From positions 951,505-1,015,504 of the forward strand of contig NZ_LMSH01000002.1 of the NCBI RefSeq assembly GCF_001428365.1: a stretch of 64,000 nucleotides of DNA, in the 5' to 3' direction. The notes under the pieces are model-generated. The model saw only the letters and a program-made list of their open reading frames with translations, made no database searches and was not told the DNA's origin. Shown here piece after piece: positions 53,486 through 64,000 of this stretch (position 1 is its first letter; each line of letters opens with the position of its first letter). The position numbers and the translations under genes are program-made. This stretch comes from Arthrobacter sp. Soil763 (lineage in GTDB: Bacteria; Actinomycetota; Actinomycetes; Actinomycetales; Micrococcaceae).

Positions 53486-54952
53486 ATGACCGCGAACCCG
53501 AACACCAGCGCCCCGGCGTCCCCGCTCGCCCCGGACTGGCTCGCCGTCCCGGCGGACCTGAACGCCCTGCACGCCCCGATGTGGGCGGCCGGTGTGGCGC
53601 GCAACGAAACCGGCGAACTCGCCATCGACGGCATCGCCGTCAGCGAACTGCAACGCCAGTTCGGCACGCCGCTGTTCGTCATGAGCGAGACCGACTTCCG
53701 GGCCCGCGCCAGGGCGTTCCAGGACGCGTTCAACGAGGCCTTCGCGGACATCTGCGGGGGAGTGGACGTCTACTACGCCGGCAAGTCGTTCCTGTGCACC
53801 GCCGTCGTCCGCTGGGTCGAGGAGGAAGGCCTGCGGCTGGACACCGCCTCCGGCGGGGAACTCGCCGTCGCCGCCCGCGCCGGCATCCCCGGTGCCGCCG
53901 TCGCGCTGCACGGGAACAACAAGTCCGACGCCGAGATCCACCGCGCCCTGGACATGAAGCTGGGCCGTATTGTCGTCGACAGCCTCGCCGAACTCGAACG
54001 GGTCGCCGCCATCGCGCAGAACCGCGGCGAGACGGCGAAGGTCATGCTGCGGCTGACCCCGGGCGTGCACGCGCACACCCACGAATTCATCGCCACCGCG
54101 CACGAGGACCAGAAGTTCGGCCTTTCCATGGCCGGGGACTCCACCGACCAGGCCGGGCTCTCCGCCGCGGAGGAGGCCGTCGCCGCCGCTGCCGGGCACG
54201 ACAGCATCGAACTGCTGGGCCTGCACTGCCACATCGGCTCGCAGATTTTCGAACCCGACGGCTTCGCCCTCGCCGCGGAAAAGCTCCTCGACTTCCTGGC
54301 CGCCATGCAGGCGAAGTACTCGATCGTGCTGCCCGAGTTGGACCTTGGCGGCGGCTACGGCATCGCCTACACACCCGTCGACACGCCGCGCCCGCCGGCC
54401 GAAATCGCCCAGGCGATGGCCGCCGTCGTCCGCGCCAAGGTCGCCGAGCTCGGCATCACCGCGCCCCGGATCTCGATCGAGCCGGGGCGGGCGATCGTGG
54501 GCAGCAGCACCTTCACCCTCTACGAGGTGGGAACGCTGAAGACCGTGCGGGTGGATGCCCCGGGAAGCGGCGCGCAAAACGTTACGTACCCGCGCCGGTA
54601 TGTGTCAGTGGACGGCGGGATGAGCGATAACGCCCGCCCGGTGCTGTACGACGCGGATTATTCGGCCGTTCTGGCCTCCCGCAGTTCCACCGCGGCGCCG
54701 CAGCTGTCCCGCGTGGTGGGCAAACATTGCGAGAGCGGCGACATAGTTGTTAGAGATGTATATCTGCCCGAGGACGTGGCAGCCGGTGATCTGCTCGCTG
54801 TACCGGGGACCGGCGCCTACTGCTGGGCCCTGTCAAGCAACTACAACTATCTGGCCCGGCCGGGCGTTGTCGCGGTGCGCGACGGATCCGCCCGGCTCAT
54901 CGTCCGCGGGGAGACCGAAGAAGACCTGCTGAACCGCGACATGGGAGCCTGA
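53486..54952 (+). CDS. lysA: diaminopimelate decarboxylase
   Basis: From ATG 53486 (488 residues). The PLP lysine is in GGVDVYYAGKSFLCTAVVRW, the substrate/Gly loop is LDLGGGYGIAYTPVDTPRP, and the catalytic Cys is in VVGKHCESGDIVVRDVYLPE. SIEPGRAIVGSSTFTLYEVG carries the PLP-phosphate segment. It makes L-lysine from meso-DAP in the cytosol. A GTG at 53477 overlaps the argS stop (GTGA) and would add three residues; GGAACGGA upstream suits the ATG better. The next gene starts immediately at the stop. Confidence 0.94.
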   Translation: MTANPNTSAPASPLAPDWLAVPADLNALHAPMWAAGVARNETGELAIDGIAVSELQRQFGTPLFVMSETDFRARARAFQDAFNEAFADICGGVDVYYAGKSFLCTAVVRWVEEEGLRLDTASGGELAVAARAGIPGAAVALHGNNKSDAEIHRALDMKLGRIVVDSLAELERVAAIAQNRGETAKVMLRLTPGVHAHTHEFIATAHEDQKFGLSMAGDSTDQAGLSAAEEAVAAAAGHDSIELLGLHCHIGSQIFEPDGFALAAEKLLDFLAAMQAKYSIVLPELDLGGGYGIAYTPVDTPRPPAEIAQAMAAVVRAKVAELGITAPRISIEPGRAIVGSSTFTLYEVGTLKTVRVDAPGSGAQNVTYPRRYVSVDGGMSDNARPVLYDADYSAVLASRSSTAAPQLSRVVGKHCESGDIVVRDVYLPEDVAAGDLLAVPGTGAYCWALSSNYNYLARPGVVAVRDGSARLIVRGETEEDLLNRDMGA

Positions 54953-56269
54953 ATGAGCGAAATGCGAACCTTGAAAGTGGCCCTGCTGGGCTGTGGCAAC
55001 GTCGGAGCCCAGGTCGCGCGGATCCTCATTGACGACGCCGACGCGCTGGCCGCCCGGACAGGTGCCCGCCTGGAGCTCAGCGGCATCGCCGTGCGCAACC
55101 CCGACGCCGAACGCGACGTCGAACTGCCCTCGGGCCTGTTCACCACCGACGCCGAGGCCCTGGCCAAGGGCGCCGACCTCGTCATCGAGCTGATGGGCGG
55201 CATCGAGCCGGCCCGTACCCTGATCCTCACCGCCATCCGGAACGGCGCTTCCGTGGTGACAGGCAACAAGGCACTGCTCGCCCAGGACGGGCCCACCCTC
55301 TACGAAGAGGCGGACAAGGCCGGGGTGCAGCTCTCCTACGAGGCCGCCGTCGCCGGCGCCATCCCCATCCTGCGCCCGATCCGGGACAGCCTCTCCGGGG
55401 ACCGGATCACCCGAGTGCTCGGAATCGTCAACGGCACCACCAACTTCATCCTCGACCAGATGGACACCACGGGCGCCCAGTTTGCCGACGCCCTCGCCGA
55501 AGCCCAGCGGCTCGGCTATGCGGAGGCGGACCCGACCGCCGACGTCGAGGGACACGACGCCGCCGCGAAGGCCGCCATCCTGGCCTCGCTGTCCTTCCAC
55601 ACCCGGTTCGCCCTGGAGGACGTCTACTGCGAGGGCATCAGCTCCGTCACCGCGGCCGACATCGCCGCGGCGAAGGACGCCGGATTCGTCATCAAGCTGC
55701 TGGCGATCGCCGAGAAGCTCAGTGATTCCGAGGGCAACGAAGGCGTCTCCGTCCGCGTGCACCCCACCCTGCTGCCCCGCGAGCACCCGCTGGCCGCGGT
55801 GCACGGTGCGTTCAACGCCGTGTTCATCGAGGCCGAAAACGCCGGCGAGCTGATGTTCTACGGCCAGGGAGCCGGCGGCACCCCGACGGCCTCGGCCGTG
55901 CTGGGCGACCTCGTGTCGGCGGCCCGCCGGATCGTCCTGGGCGGCCCCGGACGCACCGAAACCACCACCGGGCACGTCCCCGCGCTGCCCATCGACGCCG
56001 CCATCACGAGCTACTACATCGGCCTCGACGTCGCGGACCAGCCCGGTGTCCTGGCCCGGATCGCGCAGCTCTTCGCCGAACACGGCGTGTCCATCGAAAT
56101 CATGCGGCAGACCGTCCACCGCGATTCGGCCTCCAACTCGGAGTCCGCGGAGCTGCGGATCGTCACGCACCGCGCGAGCGAAGCCGCGCTGGCAGCAACC
56201 GTCCAGGCCGTCAAGGGCCTGGACGTCATCAATTCAGTCACATCCGTACTGCGGGTAGAAGGGGTCTAA
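54953..56269 (+). CDS. hom: homoserine dehydrogenase
   Basis: The 438-residue protein has the Rossmann start VALLGCGNVGAQVARILIDD, ADLVIELMGGIEPARTLILT, SVVTGNKALLAQDGPTLY with the catalytic Lys, GIVNGTTNFILDQMDTTG, YAEADPTADVEGHDAAAKAA and the C-terminal ACT domain (QPGVLARIAQLFAEHGVSIE, IMRQTVHRDSASNSESAELR) that gives threonine feedback in related bacteria. It reduces aspartate-semialdehyde to homoserine. It starts directly after the lysA stop (TGAATG), so the two are coupled. Confidence 0.95.
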   Translation: MSEMRTLKVALLGCGNVGAQVARILIDDADALAARTGARLELSGIAVRNPDAERDVELPSGLFTTDAEALAKGADLVIELMGGIEPARTLILTAIRNGASVVTGNKALLAQDGPTLYEEADKAGVQLSYEAAVAGAIPILRPIRDSLSGDRITRVLGIVNGTTNFILDQMDTTGAQFADALAEAQRLGYAEADPTADVEGHDAAAKAAILASLSFHTRFALEDVYCEGISSVTAADIAAAKDAGFVIKLLAIAEKLSDSEGNEGVSVRVHPTLLPREHPLAAVHGAFNAVFIEAENAGELMFYGQGAGGTPTASAVLGDLVSAARRIVLGGPGRTETTTGHVPALPIDAAITSYYIGLDVADQPGVLARIAQLFAEHGVSIEIMRQTVHRDSASNSESAELRIVTHRASEAALAATVQAVKGLDVINSVTSVLRVEGV

Positions 56270-57376
56270 GTGGCTCACCAATGGCGCGGGGTCATCCGCG
56301 AATACGCTGAACGCCTGCCGGTCACCGAGGCCACCAAGGTCATCACCCTGGGCGAGGGCGGCACCCCGCTCGTGCACGCGCAGAAGCTCTCCGAGCTCAC
56401 CGGCAGCACCGTCTACCTCAAGGTCGAAGGGATGAACCCGACCGGTTCGTTCAAGGACCGCGGCATGACCATGGCCATGACCGCCGCCGTCGCCTCCGGG
56501 GCCAAGGCCGTGGTCTGCGCCTCCACCGGCAACACCTCGGCCTCGGCCGCGGCCTACGCCACCTCGGCCGGGCTGCAGTGCGCCGTGCTGGTGCCCGAAG
56601 GCAAGATCTCGATGGGCAAGCTCAGCCAGGCGATCGCCCACGGCGCCACCCTGCTGCAGGTCGACGGCAACTTCGACGACTGCCTGGACATCGCCCGGAA
56701 GCTGGGGGAGTCCTACCCGGTGTTCCTGGTCAACTCGGTCAACCCCGCGCGCATCGAGGGCCAGAAGACCGGCGCCTTTGAGGTCGTGGACGCCCTCGGT
56801 GACGCCCCGGACATCCATGTGCTCCCGGTCGGCAACGCCGGAAACATCAGCGCGTACTGGAAGGGTTACAAGGAGTACGCGGCGCCCTACGCGTCGGCCA
56901 CCGCCGGCGAGCTGCCCGCCGTGGCCACGAAGACCCCGGTGATGTGGGGCTTCCAGGCCGCCGGTGCCGCGCCGTTCGTCGCAGGCCACCCGATCACGGA
57001 GCCGGACACCATCGCCACCGCCATCCGGATCGGCAACCCGGCGTCCTGGGACACCGCGGTCGCGGCCCGGGAGGAATCTGGCGGCGTGATCGAGGCCGTC
57101 ACCGACGAGGAAATCCTCTCCGCGCACCGCTGGCTCTCCGCCCGCGAAGGCGTGTTCGTCGAACCCGGCTCCGCCGCCGGCGTCGCCGGGCTGATCAAGA
57201 AGCACGCCGCCGGCCAGGTCCCGGCGGGCAAGACCATTGTCATCACGGTGACCGGACACGGCCTCAAGGACCCGCAGTGGGCCCTGCGGACCGAGGACGG
57301 CAGCGACGTGCAGCCGGTCAAGGTGGCGAACGACGTCGTCACCGTGGCCGCGGAACTGGGACTGGAAGAAAAATAG
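56270..57376 (+). CDS. threonine synthase thrC: threonine synthase
   Basis: The 368-residue fold-type II PLP enzyme starts at GTG 56270, immediately after the hom stop. The lysine motif is [20 protein letters not shown], the asparagine/serine loop is [20 protein letters not shown], and the Gly-rich cofactor loop is [20 protein letters not shown]. It converts O-phosphohomoserine to threonine. The order hom-thrC-thrB is the one known from actinobacteria such as Mycobacterium and Corynebacterium-like lineages. Confidence 0.94.
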   Translation: MAHQWRGVIREYAERLPVTEATKVITLGEGGTPLVHAQKLSELTGSTVYLKVEGMNPTGSFKDRGMTMAMTAAVASGAKAVVCASTGNTSASAAAYATSAGLQCAVLVPEGKISMGKLSQAIAHGATLLQVDGNFDDCLDIARKLGESYPVFLVNSVNPARIEGQKTGAFEVVDALGDAPDIHVLPVGNAGNISAYWKGYKEYAAPYASATAGELPAVATKTPVMWGFQAAGAAPFVAGHPITEPDTIATAIRIGNPASWDTAVAAREESGGVIEAVTDEEILSAHRWLSAREGVFVEPGSAAGVAGLIKKHAAGQVPAGKTIVITVTGHGLKDPQWALRTEDGSDVQPVKVANDVVTVAAELGLEEK

Positions 57377-57378
57377 CC

Positions 57379-58365
57379 GTGGAAACCACCCTCACCGTGC
57401 CGGCCGAATCCGCTGCCGGCGCACCGGCGGTCGCGGCCGGCCAGACGGTCACCGTCCGGGTCCCCGCCACGAGCGCCAACCTCGGCCCCGGCTACGACAG
57501 CCTGGGCCTGGCCCTGTCGCTGTACGACACCCTGACGGTCGAGACCCTCGACAGCGGGGAGCTGGAGTTCGAGCTGAGCGGCGAGGGTGCGGACACGCTG
57601 CCCCGCGACGCCAGCCACCTGGTGGCCCGGGCGCTGACCGAGGCCCTGCACCTGCTGGGCTTCCGGCACGAGGGGCTGCGGATCACCGCGGACAACGTCA
57701 ACCCGCACGGCCGCGGACTGGGCTCCTCGGCGGCGGCCGTGGTGGCCGCCGCGACCGCTGCCAACGCCCTGGTGCCCGAGGAGTCGCGCCGCGGCAGGGA
57801 CTGGGTCCTGCAGTTCACGTCCCGGCTCGAAGGCCACCCGGACAACGTCGCACCCGCCATTTTCGGCGGGCTGGCGCTGTCGTGGCAGGACAGTGACCAG
57901 TACAGCAGCACCTGCGCGACCGTCCACGGCTCGATCGTGCCGGTCGTCGCGGTGCCGGACTTCGAACTCTCCACCGAGGCGGCCCGGGCGCTGCTGCCGG
58001 CCTCCGTCGGCCACCACGCCGCCGCGATGAACTCCGGCCGGGCTGCCCTGCTGATCCATGCCCTCACACAGCAGCCCGAATTCCTGCTCGCAGGCACCGA
58101 AGACTACCTGCACCAGAGCTACCGCGCGCAGGCCATGCGGCCCAGCGCCGAGCTGATCGCAGCGCTCCGGCGGGCCGGGCACGCCGCCGTGGTGTCCGGC
58201 GCCGGACCCACCGTCCTGGTGCTGGCCGCCGGCGAACAGGAGGCGGCCGACGTCGTCGGATTCATCGAGGCGTTCACCGCGGCCAACACGCCGGACACCG
58301 GCTGGCGCGTGATGAAGCTGGCTGTGGACACGGAGGGTGCTAAAGTGGAAGTGCACCGGCGGTAA
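57379..58365 (+). CDS. thrB: homoserine kinase
   Basis: The 328-residue GHMP kinase starts at GTG 57379, two bases after the thrC stop. Motif 1 is RVPATSANLGPGYDSLGLAL, motif 2 (ATP loop) is NPHGRGLGSSAAAVVAAATA, and motif 3 is HAAVVSGAGPTVLVLAAGEQ. It phosphorylates homoserine for threonine synthase. It closes the amino-acid cluster; rho follows after 310 bp. Confidence 0.94.
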   Translation: METTLTVPAESAAGAPAVAAGQTVTVRVPATSANLGPGYDSLGLALSLYDTLTVETLDSGELEFELSGEGADTLPRDASHLVARALTEALHLLGFRHEGLRITADNVNPHGRGLGSSAAAVVAAATAANALVPEESRRGRDWVLQFTSRLEGHPDNVAPAIFGGLALSWQDSDQYSSTCATVHGSIVPVVAVPDFELSTEAARALLPASVGHHAAAMNSGRAALLIHALTQQPEFLLAGTEDYLHQSYRAQAMRPSAELIAALRRAGHAAVVSGAGPTVLVLAAGEQEAADVVGFIEAFTAANTPDTGWRVMKLAVDTEGAKVEVHRR

Positions 58366-58675
58366 TCACGCAAGTTTTTTCTAAGACCGCGATGTTGGCC
58401 CAGTTGCCCTCTCTCATCTTTCACTGCGCAATATTTTCCGGTGCCACCTGCTTTCGGTCTGACGCAGGAATCTGCAGAGTTCCTCTGTACCCCTGAACCG
58501 TCAGCCGGCCGTCCCCCCATTAGCGGGGCGCGTTGCGGTGTAGCAGTAACCGGCCGTGCCGGCCGAAATCCAACCGGCGTGGCCGAAATCCCGGCTGCAG
58601 ATCTGAACTGCAGCCCAGATCAAATCACCGCGCCCAGCTCCTAGCCTGGGTGCCGTCGAGGGGGAAGGATCCTTC
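58366..58675 (+). promoter_or_regulatory. rho leader (310 bp without a protein gene)
   Basis: The gap between thrB and rho begins with a T-run (GTTTTTT at 58375) with no strong hairpin before it. AATATT near 58431 could be a -10 of the rho promoter. Two copies of GGCCGAAATCC lie 20 bp apart (58561 and 58581), and a hairpin GGCTGCAG/CTGCAGCC with a 7-base loop occupies 58593-58615. GGGGGAAGGAT is the ribosome-binding site of rho. A 67-codon frame (58441-58644) lacks an RBS and GC3 bias, so I do not call it. Long leaders before rho fit autoregulation by Rho-dependent attenuation, an inference. Confidence 0.5.
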
Positions 58676-60724
<2,049 letters not shown>

Positions 60725-60772
60725 CTGAGTTGAGGGGCGGGGCCGTCGCATATTTGTGCGGGCTCCGCCCTT

Positions 60773-60888
60773 CGCCGTTCGGTTTTTGCCGCCCCCGCCC
60801 CTCCGCCGGGTGGCTTTCGATCTACGATCGCAAGCCACCCGGCTCCGGCAGGCCCGATGCCACTCCCGGGGCGGCAAAAACCGAACGG
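60773..60888. repeat. 116-bp nested inverted repeat between rho and prfA
   Basis: A 22-bp perfect inverted repeat (60773-60794 with 60867-60888; core GCCGTTCGGTTTTTGCCGCC) encloses a second one, CCGGGTGGCTT with AAGCCACCCGG around 60803-60842 and a 15-bp loop. A further hairpin GGGCGGGGCC/GGCTCCGCCC lies just left (60734-60769). The nested form is that of a REP/BIME-like or small non-autonomous element, or a strong bidirectional terminator. No coding gene is present in 60725-60953. Confidence 0.8.
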
Positions 60889-60953
60889 CTTCGCTGTTTT
60901 CCCACCTTTGTCGTCGCGTTACTAGACTTGTAGAAGTCGAAAGAGGTTTTGAA

Positions 60954-62027
<1,074 letters not shown>

Positions 62028-62045
62028 TACGGACCCTGCGCGTTG

Positions 62046-62945
62046 ATGACACCTGAGACCGGCCTGAGCCTGTCCGACGCCGTCCGCGAGGCCACGGAAG
62101 TGCTCGCCGCCGCGGGCGTACCCAGCCCCAGGATCGACGCCGAACTCCTCGCCGGGCACTTGCTCGGCGTCGGAACCGGCCGCCTCCGTGCCCTGGTCCT
62201 CGGCGACACGCCGGCGCCGGCGGGCTATGCCGAGCTCGTGGCCGAGCGCGCCCGGCGGATCCCGCTGCAACACATCACCGGCGTGGCGCACTTCCGCTAC
62301 CTCGAACTCGCCGTCGGCCCCGGGGTGTTCATCCCGCGGCCGGAGACCGAATCCGTCGTACAGCTGGTGATCGACCACCTGCGGGACCTGCCGCGCACCG
62401 GGCGCGGACCCAGGGTCGCGGACCTGGGCACCGGCTCGGGAGCCATCGCCGGGTCGATCGCCCACGAGGTCCCGGACGCCGAGGTCCACGCCGTCGAGTA
62501 CAGCGAATTCGCGCACGCCTGGGCGGCGAAGAACCTGCTGCCACTGGGCGTCCGGCTGGTCCGCGGCGACCTGCGGACCGCGCTGGCCGACCAGGACGGC
62601 AGCTTCGACGTCGTCGTGTCCAACCCGCCGTACATCCCCGCCGAAGCCGTGCCCAACGAACCCGAGGTGGCGCTGCACGATCCGCCCGAAGCGCTCTACG
62701 GCGGGGGAGCGGACGGCATGGAGCTCCCGACGGCGGCCGCGGCTTCCGCGGCCCGGCTGCTGGTTCCCGGCGGCTACTTTGTCATGGAGCACGCCGAGGT
62801 GCAGGCCGGCTGGGTCGCGGCGATGCTGGAACGCTCCGGCCTCTGGACCGGGGTTGCCACCCACCTGGACCTCAACGGCCGGGAACGCGCCACGAGCGCC
62901 GTCCGTAAGCCGGAGGCCGGCAGCAATGAAAGGATAGGCCAGTGA
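62046..62945 (+). CDS. prmC: release-factor glutamine methyltransferase PrmC
   Basis: The 299-residue protein starts at ATG 62046. Motif I is RVADLGTGSGAIAGSIAHEV and the catalytic NPPY motif is in FDVVVSNPPYIPAEAVPNEP, with the N-terminal helical bundle SLSDAVREATEVLAAAGVPS and FIPRPETESVVQLVIDHLRD as in HemK/PrmC. It methylates the glutamine of the GGQ motif in release factors using SAM. It ends in a GTGA overlap with tsaC. Confidence 0.93.
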   Translation: MTPETGLSLSDAVREATEVLAAAGVPSPRIDAELLAGHLLGVGTGRLRALVLGDTPAPAGYAELVAERARRIPLQHITGVAHFRYLELAVGPGVFIPRPETESVVQLVIDHLRDLPRTGRGPRVADLGTGSGAIAGSIAHEVPDAEVHAVEYSEFAHAWAAKNLLPLGVRLVRGDLRTALADQDGSFDVVVSNPPYIPAEAVPNEPEVALHDPPEALYGGGADGMELPTAAAASAARLLVPGGYFVMEHAEVQAGWVAAMLERSGLWTGVATHLDLNGRERATSAVRKPEAGSNERIGQ

Positions 62946-63688
62946 CGACTAGCTACGATTGCGCGGACGCGGACCAGCGCGCCGCAGGACTTGAACACGC
63001 CCAGCGGGCCATCCGGGCCCACCAGTGCGTGGTCCTTCCGACCGACACCGTCTACGGGATCGGCGCGGACGCGTTCTCGCCGCAGGCCGTGACGCTCCTG
63101 CTCGCGGCCAAGGGGCGCAGCCGGAAAATGCCCCCGCCGGTGCTGATCCCGCGGCTGAACGCCCTCGACGGACTCGCCACCGACGTCCCGGCCGAAGCCC
63201 GCCGGCTGGCCGAGGCCTTCTGGCCCGGCGGCCTGACCCTCATCCTGCACGCCCAGCCCTCGCTCGACTGGGACCTCGGCGAGACCCAGGGTACGGTCGC
63301 CCTGCGCATCCCGGCCGACGACATCGCGCAGGATCTGCTCACCCTCACCGGTCCGCTGGCGGTGTCCTCCGCCAACCGCACCGGCCAGGCTGCCGCGCAG
63401 ACCGCCGCCGACGCCGAGGTGCAGCTGGCGGAGTCCGTCGAGGTCTACCTCGAGGGCGGCCACCGCCCGGCCGAGGGGGAGGGCTCCGAGCCGTCCACGA
63501 TCGTCGACGCCACCGCAGTGCCGCTGCGGGTCGTGCGCCAGGGCGCTATCAGCCTCGAACGCCTGCGCGGCGTCGTCCCGGACGTGCTGGGCCTGGGCGA
63601 GGAGCCCGCGGAAGCCCCCGAGCCCGCAGCAGAAGCCCCCGCGCCCGCCGCGGAGGCACCTTCCGTCGAAGACTCCCCGAGGAACTGA
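62942..63688 (+). CDS. tsaC: L-threonylcarbamoyladenylate synthase (Sua5/TsaC)
   Basis: The 248-residue protein starts at GTG 62942, overlapping the prmC stop. The YrdC-type domain has HQCVVLPTDTVYGIGADAFS, LLLAAKGRSRKMPPPVLIPR (the K-x-R-x nucleotide-binding site), LAEAFWPGGLTLILHAQPSL and GPLAVSSANRTGQAAAQTAA. It makes threonylcarbamoyl-AMP for the t6A37 tRNA modification. A 40-residue low-complexity tail (EEPAEAPEPAAEAPAPAAEA) follows the enzyme domain and is unusual for the family, suggesting a disordered anchor. Confidence 0.92.
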   Translation: MTTSYDCADADQRAAGLEHAQRAIRAHQCVVLPTDTVYGIGADAFSPQAVTLLLAAKGRSRKMPPPVLIPRLNALDGLATDVPAEARRLAEAFWPGGLTLILHAQPSLDWDLGETQGTVALRIPADDIAQDLLTLTGPLAVSSANRTGQAAAQTAADAEVQLAESVEVYLEGGHRPAEGEGSEPSTIVDATAVPLRVVRQGAISLERLRGVVPDVLGLGEEPAEAPEPAAEAPAPAAEAPSVEDSPRN

Positions 63689-63690
63689 AG

Positions 63691-64000
63691 ATGCAGCCGA
63701 AAGTCGCCGTCGCCGCCGTCACCTTCGACCGCCACGAAGAGCTTGGCCTGCTCCTGAAGGGCCTCGCCGCGCAGACCGCCCCCATCCACTCCATCGCGCT
63801 CGTGGACTCCGGCACCGAGCCGGCCACCGACGTCGTGGCCGCCGGGGGAACGAACATCAACTACCTGCGCTCCGAGGCGAACCTCGGGGGAGCGGGCGGC
63901 TTCGCCTACGCCATCCTGGCGGCCATGGCCAGCGGCGCCGAGTGGATCTGGCTGATGGACGACGACGGCCACCCGGAGGACGCGGACTGCCTGGCCGCGC
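63691..64000 (+). CDS. family 2 glycosyltransferase, partial
   Basis: Only the first 103 residues are visible: MQPKVAVAAVTFDRHEELGL, LLKGLAAQTAPIHSIALVDS, INYLRSEANLGGAGGFAYAI, then the metal-binding segment WIWLMDDDGHPEDAD, a DDD-type variant of the GT-A D-x-D. This start and the LGGAGGFAYAI stretch resemble galactofuranosyl/rhamnosyl transferases such as GlfT1. It starts two bases after the tsaC stop. Substrate unknown; cell-wall polymer synthesis is the likely context. Confidence 0.85.
   Translation, partial: MQPKVAVAAVTFDRHEELGLLLKGLAAQTAPIHSIALVDSGTEPATDVVAAGGTNINYLRSEANLGGAGGFAYAILAAMASGAEWIWLMDDDGHPEDADCLAA

Noticed and set aside
58441-58644. 67-codon leader ORF before rho
   Set aside because: It has no ribosome-binding site and no codon bias. 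It could be a leader peptide, but I cannot support it.

Overview
The window looks like the chromosome of a high-GC actinobacterium of the Micrococcales, most like Arthrobacter/Pseudarthrobacter. The evidence is a SigH/RsrA-type redox sigma and anti-sigma pair, a 24-residue bL37-like ribosomal peptide, a fused Kgd (2-oxoglutarate decarboxylase with E2 domain), a GuaB1-type GMP reductase, a SAM-IV-like riboswitch, an hrpA-type giant helicase, and the order argS-lysA-hom-thrC-thrB-rho-prfA-prmC-tsaC. No sequence search was possible, so the genus is an inference.

Positions 1-6610 are the right end of a prophage. A leftward early operon with many 1-4 nt stop/start overlaps carries an XRE regulator, two small DNA-binding-like proteins, several tiny Cys-rich or membrane peptides, a PD-(D/E)XK exonuclease, a RecT-like annealase, SSB, an NrdH-like redoxin and a C5 cytosine methyltransferase cut by the window edge. 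The divergent rightward side encodes a repressor candidate and an ImmA/IrrE-type metallopeptidase. The control region holds two copies of a perfect 14-bp palindrome, one of them inside the spacer of a near-consensus promoter. The element ends at 6588-6610 in sequence identical in style to the 3' end of tmRNA (ssrA), followed by a strong terminator, so this is probably an attachment site in ssrA.

Positions 6700-20800 carry host functions: a DHA2-type MFS exporter; an MntR-type regulator with its Nramp manganese importer; a class V aminotransferase behind a SAM-IV-like riboswitch and followed by a SAM methyltransferase; hisN, rsgA, aroA and a DoxX protein; sigH-rsrA with a matching SigH/SigR promoter; bL37; and a PadR regulator with a DUF4097 protein. 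Positions 20800-29800 hold a degenerate SGNH-fold protein, kgd, guaB1, and two CNNM/CorC (hemolysin-family) membrane proteins behind an unusual structured leader.

Positions 29780-35000 form a zinc-uptake block: a long palindrome, znuA-znuC-znuB-like genes, a lipoprotein, an unrecognised 287-residue protein, and zur. Positions 35000-51600 contain sulfur enzymes (a cysteine desulfhydrase-like protein and a sulfurtransferase), a DUF222/HNH protein, an ECF sigma with a CU044_5270-like partner, a LysE exporter with a lipoprotein whose 3' end looks frameshifted, a zinc alcohol dehydrogenase, a HIT protein, hrpA, a GlxA/AraC regulator, an emfourin-like inhibitor beside an M4 metalloprotease, a CDF transporter and tRNA-Arg(CCG). 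Positions 51800-64000 are the amino-acid and translation cluster argS-lysA-hom-thrC-thrB, rho, prfA, prmC, tsaC/sua5 and the start of a family 2 glycosyltransferase. A 116-bp nested inverted repeat lies between rho and prfA, where mycobacteria carry rpmE.
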